From contig SNVD02010473.1 of assembly GCA_013180625.2 (NCBI GenBank), forward strand, positions 1 through 64,000: DNA of 64,000 nucleotides. The letters are read 5' to 3'. This document shows positions 25,430 through 36,041 of the stretch, in pieces. The notes below the pieces were generated by a model. That model was not told where the DNA came from. It saw only the letters and a program-made list of their open reading frames with translations, and made no database searches. Positions within the stretch are counted from its first letter, which is position 1. Every line of letters starts with the position of its first letter. A program made the position numbers and the translations under genes. This DNA is from Boswellia sacra (Eukaryota; Streptophyta; Magnoliopsida; Sapindales; Burseraceae).

Positions 25430-26100
25430 GGGTATTTTTCTAGCCTTTTCGCTTCAAAATAAAGGGAGGTTGAAGGAATAAGCTGGGGGGTTTCAAAAGG
25501 GAATCAATTGGGACTCAATTTGGGCTAAAAGGAAGAGGAAATACAAGAAGATCAAGGAGATTCAAGGATTGTCAAGGGATTGAAGCTTCTCAACCTAGTT
25601 TGGAGGCCTAGTTTCTCTCTCTTCTGTTTTACTTGTATTTTGAATAATGTTTTTTATGCCTTGTTTTGCGGGTTTGTAAGCTCAATCATGAGCTAAACTA
25701 CCTTAATCAAGAGGATTGATGTAGATTATAAGCTTGATGTTCATTATTGATTAAATTATTTTCTTTTAATTCATCTATGTTTTCTTGTGCTTAAATGCTT
25801 CTAATTTGATAGGGCCATTGATTAGATGATTTTGTACGTGGAATTTATCACTTAGGAAAGGAAATTCATGTATGTGATTGGGAAACATAGCCTAGGTATT
25901 TATAGAGTTCCAGAGGACCTATAAATCCTTTGTGGTCAATTAGGAAGTTGAGCTTCATGAATCATGCATGCTTGATTAATTGATTTTGAATGGGGATATT
26001 GAAATTAATTGTTGAGCATATTCTCTACTTGGCACTCAGGAGAGAAATTAAGGATAACTTAGAGTTTTGACTAATGAACTTAGGTGAATCAATTACTGAT
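25430..26100. repeat. Possible retrotransposon LTR or leader fragment
   Basis: The text around 25,600-25,760 (TTTTGCGGGTTTGTAAGCTC, then 'GAGCTAAACTACCTTAATCA' and 'TGATGTTCATTATTGATTAA') is of the kind seen in long plant LTRs that carry a 'gagctaaac' motif. No paired LTR, primer site or coding part was found, so this is a guess from style. Confidence 0.3.
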
Positions 26101-28366
26101 TTTTGAACTGGATTGGTAAATAGTAATTTCTCTAATTATTATTTTATATATATCTATACTTGTGAAATAATTCATAAATAAATGTTAATTATTATTAAGA
26201 ATACTTATATTTAATAATCAAGTATCGAAATCAGCTATAGGGGATATCACCCTCTTCAATAAGAGTTATAGATTCTATGTTATGAATATATATTCCCATG
26301 AATCATAATCCTATGTTTCCAAATAATAGTGATTATGATTTTAAATAAACAATAATGCTACAATTGCAAAGTCTAGATACGAAGTTAATGTAGCATCCAA
26401 AGACGAAGCCAAAAATCCCATCAATGGGAGCCATTTCAAAGTACAATACATATAAAAAAAATTTATAAAGTAATATATAACATAATAAATAGATTTTTTA
26501 AAGAAAAAATATGATTTTGCTAATTTTATTATCAATTTTAATTTAAACTTATTGAACATTGATAAATCTTAGATTTTTTCCAATAGATTCCTTGCAACTA
26601 GCATTCACTAAAAAAAATCCGATGACTTTACAAATAATATGACTTTCATAAACTATAAAAGAAGTCATTTAATTTGGTTTTGGTAAGCCTTTTTCTAATA
26701 ATATTTTTTGGGCTATTTTTTTGGGCTTAGATTAAAATGCAATTCAAGTGAAACCAATTGTATGTATTTTTATTTGAGCTTAAGCCTTTTTCTAAATGGA
26801 ATGGGCAATATGGTTATTTTGTAAAAAAGTTATATACAATTTAAGGATTTTCAAAGGTCCAATAAGAGTAGTAGCCTCTCATGGGTCATAATTGACTATG
26901 TCGTGGTGGCATCAAGTGAATGAAAGATGAATATAAAAAAGTCAATGTAATAAATGCTAATAACTAATGTGACATTAAATGAATGGTGTTACATTAACTT
27001 TATAAACAAATTTTTATCTATATACTTTGTAAATGTTGCATTACTCTTAAATAAAATATCACTATATGATGGCTAAAAAAATACAAGACACAAATATGGG
27101 TTCGTTACTCACTCAGGATTAAGGGTATTAATTTTATTATTAGTGTTTATGAGATTTAAGTTGTAAGCAGTTGGTTATAAGATTTGATTATACGTGTAAC
27201 ATTGCACAACTTGAATCCACATAGAGGTTTATATACATCGACCTTAATTTCTTTAATTAGTTAAAAGGGTAAGTTGTATACGTTGTTGAATAGGAAAGTA
27301 GGGTTGTATCATCTTTATTGTTATGCCCTTTTAATGATTCAATCATGTGTGATTGTTAAGACTTGAATTCTAAGCATTTATTTGGTAGTTTAATTTTCGA
27401 ATCAGGACCTAACGAAAACATTTGACATATGCGGCTAATCAAAACAATACAATAAGCCAATTAAATAGCAATATATATGCTTTCTGCTAATAAGAATTCA
27501 ATGAGGACTTAATTTATCACATATATGCCTTGGTTAGATAACGGCCTTAACAAGAAATGCTTGAAAGTGGATGCTTAACAACCCTTTTTACCCTTTTTGC
27601 CTCTCTTTGGAAAATTCATTGGTTGGATGATAATGACCTGAAGCATACAAACAATAGTTCATATTAATAATTGTTTAGTTTCAGATTCAGTCTTTCATGA
27701 AAGACAACTTAACCAAGTTACTTGAATCAGTCACAAAAAGCTTGCTTCATTTATCGTTTACTTTTAATTAGTGATAGATCAGCAACTGATATTTTCTGAA
27801 TTTATTGGGTAGAATATTTGTAGATTAATTTTTCCAATCAAGATTAAATGACATATCTACTTTTAATCTTTATGTTCATTTTATTATAATTTCCTTCAAA
27901 TTTGCTATAACATTTAATCTCCTTTATAAACTAGAGGAAAATCATCGATCTTTGTCGACGGAAATTAAAAACAAATTATTTTTCAAATATCCAAGAAATT
28001 AAGGTCCTTGGAAACTGTCCAAATATATGATAATATTATCACTTAGCAATTTCATAGTAAATATAAATATTATTGTAAATTTGTGATAATTAATTAATTA
28101 GCTATTTAAGAGCTAGTAGAGATTTGAAGACAATTAATATTGTGTGTATGTATGCACGAGAGGGAGATTTAATCAGAAAGTTTGGTGCAAGGGAAAGATT
28201 GCAAATGCTTGTGATGTTTGAACAAAGGGAGACAATTACAAATCTCCAAACTTAGATAATAATCTTTCCCTGCATTCCCTTTAAATTCTAATTACTTCAT
28301 CACTTGTAGTTCAAGTGTTGAGAACAGCTAGATATCAAGTTAGAAAGCTCTATTCTTCAGCCATTC

Positions 28367-30149
28367 ATGGAGAAAGCACACACCAAGTCTGCGCTAAAGG
28401 TTGTTAATTGAAGCTTCATTGCTAGCTCCATCCTTCCCCTATTGCATATCTATTATATGTATGCTATATGATTTTACATTATATATACACTAGATCTTAT
28501 TTTAATTTGTTTAAAAGCTTGTGAAGGCTAGTTCACAGTCTGCTGTTTCATGGAGTTCCACTGCCACAGAAATGGTGAGATAACGTTAAAACTTTCCAAA
28601 TCCATCCATTAATTTAATTATTGCCCCGTCAGCAACCTAAGTCCAAAATTATCATGTTGTTGCTTCTACAATTTAGTACTGTATAGCAACTAAATCTATA
28701 CAATATTACACATTCGATGGAGTATCTCCCAACTAATTATTTGTTAAACAACCCATCTCTTCTCATTACGAGCTACATTCTTTTCTACTCTGTTAATTTC
28801 AAGTTTAGTTAATCATTAACATAGAACATATATTTTCCAAAAAAAAAAATATTTGTTTAATTAATTAATGTTTTAAATTAATAATAGAAATGTAAAGAGT
28901 AACGATATTCTTTCCAAACAAATTTTGTATCCAAATAATGTGTATTTAATTATTTATTAATACATAGATAAATAGATAATGAAATAAATTAATAATATGG
29001 TAATTCTAAATTCTTGCTAAATCATCGGAATAAATTTTGCGGATGTATATTACTACTCAAATGTAAATAAAGTGATTAATAATTGAATACTCTTGCACTC
29101 TGACAGGCAAAATATGAACACAAAGAGCGTTTCTACGACAAATATAAGGTATATATACATGTATATACCAGTTTATTATTACAACGTCAACCTCTAATCT
29201 GCAAATTTTTGTCTCTTTCTCAACTGAGGTTTAATGCTGCTTGTCGGTGATCAATATTCAGGCTAATCCAAAGCCGTTTGCAAAGGAGAATACCAAGCCG
29301 GTAGAGTTCACACTTCATACTTCACAAAGAGCGGTGAAACGAGCAATGTTCAACTATTCTGTAAGTACCATATATATATCTTCATCTCTATTCGATACAC
29401 AAGAATTTCCCATTCTTGTTTTTCAAAAACTTAAAGATTTTATAAGGTGTAAATTTTCACGATATTCACAGGTCGCAACCAAGTTATATTTCGAGGAGGT
29501 GCACAAGAAAAGAGTGGAGAAGTTGCAAAAGGCAATTAACTTATTAATATTTATGCTAGCTAACCGTAAATATGTGAGTACAAGAACTTAATTTCTAACA
29601 GAATTTAGTTCTTCGTATTAACTTGAAGCAGATGTTAGAAGAGGAAGAGGTTCGTTTGATGAGAAAGGAGATGATTCCTAGAGCCCAATTAATGCCTTTG
29701 TTTGATCGACCTTTCCTTCCACAAAGGTAAAATAGATGTGCCCTATAACAAAATCATATATATATTACACAAAAAATTAATATTATGTTACAATTAGTAT
29801 TTCAAAATTTTCATCATAAAATAAATGATTTGTCATGACATGGATGTGTAGAGTCAACAAATGATGAATGATATAGTAAATAAGGTATAATATCTTACTT
29901 CAAAGTTAGTACGATTTGAAATTTTTCGGCCCTCTTCAAAAGATTTGAAGGTTGAGATTTTCGTTTCCTTGAAGCGTTTAATGATCAATATATGCATGTT
30001 ATGTCCTTTAAACTTGCAGATCAAACCGGCCATTGACAGTTCCTAGAGAGCCAAGTTTCCATATGGTGAATAACAAGCGATGGAACTCCATCTCTAGCAA
30101 TGGGCTCTATGGCTTTGAAAACCCTCATGCTTGGAAGCCTATTAAATAG
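28367..30149 (+). CDS. Short TPX2-domain protein (7 exons, 171 aa)
   Basis: Small plant protein of the TPX2 C-terminal (WAVE-DAMPENED/TPXL) family, expected to bind microtubules. Exons: 28367-28399, 28518-28574, 29107-29148, 29262-29360, 29472-29531, 29632-29726, 30020-30149. The signature runs from residue about 65 to 145: EFTLHTSQRAVKRAMFNY, then a basic/acidic helix (YFEEVHKKRVEKLQK, MLEEEEVRLMRKEMIPRAQ), then LMPLFDRPFLPQRSNRPLTVP and EPSFH. The N-terminal 50 residues are Ser/Ala- and Lys-rich with no domain. An in-frame TGA at 28319 precedes the first ATG. The exon 5 donor is GC rather than GT (AAG/GCAATT); the next GTGAGT downstream would leave an intron of only 58 bp. AATAAA lies at 30342. 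The exact subfamily is not clear to me. Confidence 0.85.
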
Positions 30150-30341
30150 ATCAATTAATTAATCAATCAATTATCCACTCGATCTACGGTTGATCCTCAT
30201 CATGTGCCTGTTGTAAAACTTACTTAGTCATTAGTTTAATTAGTTGTTAATTACTTGTTAGTGAATCCTTTTATTGACATTCATTGTTGATATCTCCTCT
30301 AGTGACGAGTGTGCTTTAGAGACCCTGTGTAGTTGTCAATT

Positions 30342-30347
30342 AATAAA
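30342..30347 (+). terminator. Poly(A) signal candidate for the TPX2-like gene
   Basis: AATAAA, 193 bases after the stop codon and the first good match downstream on this strand. Confidence 0.5.
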
Positions 30348-30723
30348 GTGATTCATAATTTTGGCTTTGTGTAATCAATTTGCTTTTCACATTTTTACCA
30401 ACTTTTTACTCCTTTGAATTTTATTTTAGAGACTAGCAAAAATGCTCTTTTATATGAATGGCTCTTGATATGGTTGATAATTAATTAAAAAAAAAAACTT
30501 CATCATAAATGAACTAAAATTTGTCATAAAATCTTGAAAAACTCCAAAAATTAATCTCAAATTAAAAGAATAATTCTATTCGGACATGAAATGAAGAACC
30601 TTTTTTATTTAATAAGTAAGAGTTAGCGGTTATTCATTTATCAACCCAATTATTTATGTATAAAGAGAGATAAATTGACTTACAGATTTAAAACCGATAT
30701 ATAAATTTCTATATATAATAAAT

Positions 30724-31874
30724 TGAGAATTACCACTCACTGCCCCTATGTTATGGGGAATTATCATCAATGTACATGTTTTTAACTTTTGTTTTTGTGA
30801 GACATCCCTATGTTTTCATAAATCAATCGATGACTCCCCCTACCATTAGTAACTGTTAGTTTTCCATTGATTTCAAATTTAATTACTAAATTACCCTTAA
30901 TCATAATTTTTAATCTTTATCTCTCAAATAAAATATCATATTTACCCTTTTATTTTTTAAAATTTTAGAAACTTGGTAAGTGTTAGGATTGGAACTGATG
31001 CCTAATAAGTTGTAAAATATTTATCATCATATCAAACAGATAATTTAATTTTAGATAAACAAAAACTTTATTTAACCTATTTGAACTAACTTAACTCCAA
31101 TAACACCTAATCTACAACCAAACTTAAATCCCAATGACACAATCTCAACCAAAATATAAGCAATCTGATTTCTTTCCTTTTTTTTAAGAAAATGAAATAG
31201 AAAATATAAACATCATCAAAATAAAATAATAAAATCTATATCAAAATGAAAAAACTAAAATTTATATCAAAATAAAAAAATCTATATTAAATAGAAACCT
31301 AATAAGAAAAAAATAATCTTTATTTTATTTATTTTGCTATAGAATTTTTTATTATATTTCTATTTTCTATTTGATTTGCTTGGATTTTGATTGGGGTTGC
31401 ATCATGGAGATTTGAGTTTCGTTAATATTTAGGTGTTATTGGAATTGAATTAGTTTAAATAGGTAAAATAAAGTTTTTGTTCACTTTAAATTAAATTATT
31501 TATTTGGCTTGACGGTAGTATTCATGTTTTGTAACTTAATAAGTAACATGTTCAAATCCTAATACTTACTAAGTTTTCTAAAATATAAAAGGGTCATCCT
31601 ACTTACTAAGTTAAAAGAGTAAATATGACATTTAAGAAAATGGTAAATATGACATTTCACGTGAGAGATCAAGATTAAAAATTATGATTAAGGGTAATTT
31701 AGTAATTAAATTTAAAATTGATAGCTAACTAACGAAAACTAATATGGCAGGGGTAGTATTTGATTGATTTCTGAAAACATAGTGATATATTGCAAAATAT
31801 GTAGATGAGTGATAATTCTATGTGTATGAGTGATGATTCCTCGAAACATAGGCGTAGTGAGTGATCATTCCCCC
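30724..31874. mobile_element. Mutator-like foldback element with perfect 9-bp target duplication
   Basis: ATAATAAAT flanks both ends (30715-30723 and 31875-31883). The two arms are inverted copies of each other over several hundred bases: for example CCTATGTTTTCATAAATCAATC (left, in part, about 30809) against the complement of the stretch near 31,780; AATTTAATTACTAAATTACCC (in part) on both sides; and CCAATAACACCTAA (31097) against its complement near 31,430. No transposase frame remains. The 9-bp duplication and long terminal inverted repeats identify a non-autonomous MULE. Confidence 0.85.
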
Positions 31875-31883
31875 ATAATAAAT

Positions 31884-33373
31884 GGTGCCAAATGATATGA
31901 TTATTATGATTTCCACAAAAGTATACTAGAAGTCTTTGGGGTGATATCGCCAAGTGCTGATGCTATTTAATTGGTATTGCTCACCTTAATCAGTGAAATT
32001 GCGCCCTTAAAAAAAAAATCGTAGTTATATTTGCAAAAAAAAAAATGTGGATTTTCGCTTCTGTTTTTTTTCAAATTTGAAATAACAAATATACCCGTAC
32101 TGTATTTGCAAAGTTTCATATTTTTTTAATCCAAAACTCTTTTTGGTAATTTTATATTAAAAGTACTCGTATCATTATCATCCAACAAAATAAACAATAA
32201 CTTTTTATTAAAAAAAGGAAAAAATTTAAAACTCTACTTCAATAAATCTAACTAGATAAGTTTACTTAAATAACTCCAAACAAAGGACCTCAAAGTAATT
32301 TTAAGATAGTATATATTATTTTAAACAACCAATAATGGTTATTTATGTTAAAAAAATTGATATTATTTAAATATAAGAGCAATCGTGGAAGAAAATTTTG
32401 AAACAACATTAAGGCATTTCCATCCAATTTAAAAGTTAAAGTTTTCACTTTTTGAATTAAGAGGATATCACTTGAATTAAAAAAAAAAAATAAGTAAATA
32501 GGACTACATGAATGTTGGGGGAGGAGGCTCTTGAAAAATAACGAGTCCTATGTTTTAGTTGATCATTTAGCCAACCTTCCTCTTTCCATCTTCTATCCGC
32601 AGATCATTTACAGCAAATAAAGGACTATTGAAAGTTTATTTTCGATCTCTCGCAATATATTATCTATCTGCCTCATAGTCATAGAAGGTTTTGATACACT
32701 TTCATTGTCTCATTCATGATTCAATCACCCATTTATCTTATTTCTTAATTTATTTTATTTTATGTGAAAACAAATTGAGTAATGCTGTGTTTATAAAATT
32801 GAGATCCACAGTTTAATTTGTATCATAACTTATGTAACAATTGATATGACAATCTTAATCATTTGTCACGTTGAATTGTTTTAGTTCAACTTTGTTTCTT
32901 TGAGATCATATTCTAAAGAGATTGTAGATGGAACTAACAAATTTTCATTTTAAAGAAAACTCTTCGACGGAACTAATAAATTTCCACTTAAAATTCACAT
33001 GAAGAGGGATAGAAAACTAGCAAATAAAAAAAAAAAAAAGCAAAAGAAGCCTAGATTTTTTGTCGCAGAGAGATTTGTTCAAAAAATGTATAAAAATAAT
33101 GATTTAATTGAAAATTTTAGTTTACACAAATATCAAAATTACTTAAATATATTGAATAAAATATTTAACACAATCAAAAAAGATATACAACTTATAAAAT
33201 TGTCGGTTGACTCATGTGACAAAGTGTCGTTCTTAAGACCAATTTTGTCCGTTTAGGACACATAATCCAGTGTAATAGAATTGATAGCGCTTGACCTTTA
33301 GGATACTACAATCGATTAGACCGCTACTATACTATTGCTATACTCTCCTCTTAATCACCAATTAGATTTGATA
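31884..33373. other. Spacer without recognisable gene
   Basis: AT-rich, with poly(A) runs. The Lys-rich 85-codon frame at 32,999-33,256 has no domain and reflects base composition. Confidence 0.5.
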
Positions 33374-33548
33374 GGCTCTGTTCTTTTATGAATTATGTAT
33401 TTTTGTTTTCAATTGAATTTAGGAATATGTGGTTGATTTTGAATTATTTTGAATTTTGAAAAGAATATATAATTGAGACTGAATATAAATTACATTGAAA
33501 AATATACAGCACAAAAAACAGAATTTGAAAATAAAAAAAAATAGAGCC
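33374..33548. mobile_element. Tourist-like MITE, copy 1 (175 bp)
   Basis: Left end GGCTCTGTTCTTTTATGAAT; the right end closes with AGAGCC. Three-base flanks are ATA on both sides (33371-33373 and 33549-33551). The interior shares long phrases with the element at 53,635 (ATTTTTGTTTTCAATTGAAT, GAATATGTGGTTGATTTTG, GCATTGAAAAATATGCAG with small changes). Size, ends and 3-bp duplication fit PIF/Harbinger-derived MITEs. Confidence 0.8.
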
Positions 33549-34629
33549 ATAGTTTTTAAAATAAATAAATATAAATCTTTGGAAGAGGGCACAAAAATAC
33601 TGGTTCCAAGATACGTATATAACAGAAAAATGTGTTTACATTCCTTCGAAAAAGAGGAAAAGTGGGAAGCTTTGGAGGGGACTTTTTCTCCTTCACCGTC
33701 AGGTCCACAACTCCAGGGTAAGTTAACTATAATTATATAGCGCAAAAATACGTAAGAGTTAAGTTAAATTTAATAAATTTTAAATAAAGCAATCTTAAGT
33801 ACGCATTACTTTTTTTCCGATATTTGTCCAAAATCAAATACTGGGGGTGTTTTGTGATGGGATTAGCGATAATTCATGTCATATATTGACACATCCTAAT
33901 TTTTGGAGATAAAAATAAATATATAATTAATTAGAGATTTTACTTGAAATTAGATTATTTTACAATATAAAAAATTAAAATAAGGCAACCTGTTTAACCG
34001 GTTTTAAAAAATATATACTTTTTTTATTTAATAGGATTATTAAAACTAATTGCTAAAATTACCACTCTATCACATTGACAATATTTTATAAACTTTTCAT
34101 TAAAATATTTTATTGTAAATCTGAATGCACATTGTAATTTTAATTTAAATCTTTTAATTTAAATCTTCATAAATATTCATAGTTATTAAAAAGAAATAGT
34201 TTAACATTTTCATACTTTCACTACAATATAATTACATACATACATATATTATTATCTTTTACATTTAAAACTATATATTTTTTTTTATTGATTAACACAT
34301 AAAGTAATTGGTGGATTGTATTACCACTTAAAATAATATTGTTCCTTGTAATATAAATTAGTAATTTATGTTAATTTAAACTTATTATAAATGTCAATTT
34401 AATATTTAACAACAAATATAAATAGCATACAAATTATAAATTAATTGTAATAATGACATTTAATTTAAGTAATATTACACAATAATTAAAAATGTTTTTT
34501 TATCACTTTAATTGAAAAATTATGTTAATCTAAAAAAATACAAATAGCTCATAATTTATATTTATTAAATATCCTTTATTCTAAAATACTTAGAGTTATA
34601 AATTATTTTACAATTAAACTAAAATGTAA
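33549..34629. other. Spacer without recognisable gene
   Basis: Very AT-rich. Overlapping open frames at 33,419-33,745 on both strands have no domain. Nothing else is seen. Confidence 0.5.
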
Positions 34630-35520
34630 TATCATCATAGACACGTAAAATTGAAACAAGGAACATAAAAATTGTAACGTGACACATAAAATTAGTAAAA
34701 TCAAACATTCAACTTGCAATCATATATGGATTTGTAATACGAAACGATGTACTTATAAAACCCAAAGTTAACTTGTAAAACGAAACGATGTACTTATAAA
34801 ACCCAAAGTTAACTTGTAAAATCAAACATGAAAGTCGCAACAATGATATCAAAGATGATAACAACGAACATAAAAGTTGTAACATGACACCTAAAACTAG
34901 TAAAATCAAACTTTCCACTTGTAATCATACGTAGACTTGTAACACTAAATGATGAATTTATAAAACCTAACGTTAAGTTGTAACATAGAACATGAAAGTC
35001 GTAACAAAGTTAATCAAGATTAAAATAAGGAACAAAAAAATTGTAACATGACACATAAAATTAATGAAATCATACCTTCAACTTGTAATCATATGTGGAC
35101 TTGTAATATGAAACGATGTACTTGTAAAACCCAAAGTTAACTTGTAAAATCAAACATGAAAGTCGCAACAATGATATCGAAGATGGTAACAATGAACATA
35201 AAAGTTGTAATATGACACCTAAAACTAGTAAAATCAAACCTTCAACTTGCAATTATACATGAACTTGTAATAAAGAACGATGAACTTGTAAAATCTCATG
35301 TTAACTTATAAAATAAAACATGAAACTCATAACAAGGTTAACCAATATTGAAATAAGTCACATAAAAGTTGCAACATGATATCTAAAACTAGTAAAGTCA
35401 TACCTTTAAATTGCAATTATATCAGGTCTTGTAACACAAAACAATCAACTTGTAAAATCTGACTATTAACTTATAAAATTGAACATAAAACTCGTGACAA
35501 GTCAAAATAAAATACAATAT
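34630..35520 (+). repeat. Tandem array, 164-bp period, about five copies (family member B)
   Basis: The phrase GACAC(C/A)TAAAA(C/T)TAGTAAAATC starts at 34,681, 34,886, 35,050, 35,214 and (GATATCT...) 35,378. Spacing is 205, then 164, 164 and 164. The extra 41 bases in the first unit are an internal duplication of 'ACTTATAAAACCCAAAGTTA...'. Every unit also carries AACATGAAAGTCGCAACAA or a variant. Related, in reverse, to 13,590-14,090. The complement gives Leu-rich open frames (34,709-34,918; 35,070-35,252) that mirror the repeat and are not genes. Confidence 0.9.
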
Positions 35521-36041
35521 AAAGCAGAAAACTATAACATGATATAATAATGTTACTAAATCAATATATTCTCTGTATTTTGTGATAGAATTAAAAATAA
35601 ATCATTAAATTAAAGTAACTTATAAAAAAATTATACTTTTTTAAACTAATAGTTAATTATAAATTTTTTTTAAGAAGTTGTCTTCTATTTTTTATAATTC
35701 AATTACATGTTGAGCAAGTTTATATGTTTAATATTTAATTATTAATCAACTTTTATTAAAGTAATTAAAAAATAAAAAATTATAATTATTTTATAAAATA
35801 AAAATATATAAATGTGTAATCTGTTATTTCAGATTAAATTTTAACCTATTTATTTATTATATAGTCCCTTTAATATGATGTATATTTATTTAAAAAAAAA
35901 AAGAATGTATTAATAGAAGAGATGTATCGTAGTTAATCCGTTTCTGTGATACTAACCCAATTAGAATTCCATTTCAAGGTAAGATAAAGATAACGTTCAA
36001 AGCTCGACAGCAACAGTAGTAGCTAGTAGGGTTTATTCGAT
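35521..36041. promoter_or_regulatory. CTNNBL1: CTNNBL1 upstream region
   Basis: AT-rich sequence leading to a purine-rich leader (AACAGTAGTAGCTAGTAGGG) just before the ATG. TATA-like strings occur at 35,858-35,892, but base composition makes them uninformative. The core promoter is not resolved. Confidence 0.35.

Larger units (their letters stand above)
23710..28366. other. Spacer between PRP38 and the TPX2-like gene
   Basis: The left edge is probably the PRP38 leader and promoter. About 23,930-24,120 (CCCCTCAATTG...GGAAGGGTAAAATAGTAATT) resembles the end of a Mutator-like element, but I could not find its partner. 24,200-24,900 is TG-rich and unrecognised. The 107-codon frame on the minus strand at 24,501-24,824 has no known domain and is not called. 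25,020-25,340 is a tandem duplication. 25,430-26,100 looks like an LTR. The rest is AT-rich. Confidence 0.5.

Noticed and set aside
29241..29591. 116-codon continuous frame across TPX2-like exons 4 and 5
   Set aside because: It reads through an intron with good splice sites. The spliced form restores the family sequence.
34630..35520. Possible CRISPR-like array
   Set aside because: Units are about 164 bp and tandem, with no unique spacers, in plant nuclear DNA. It is a satellite-type repeat.
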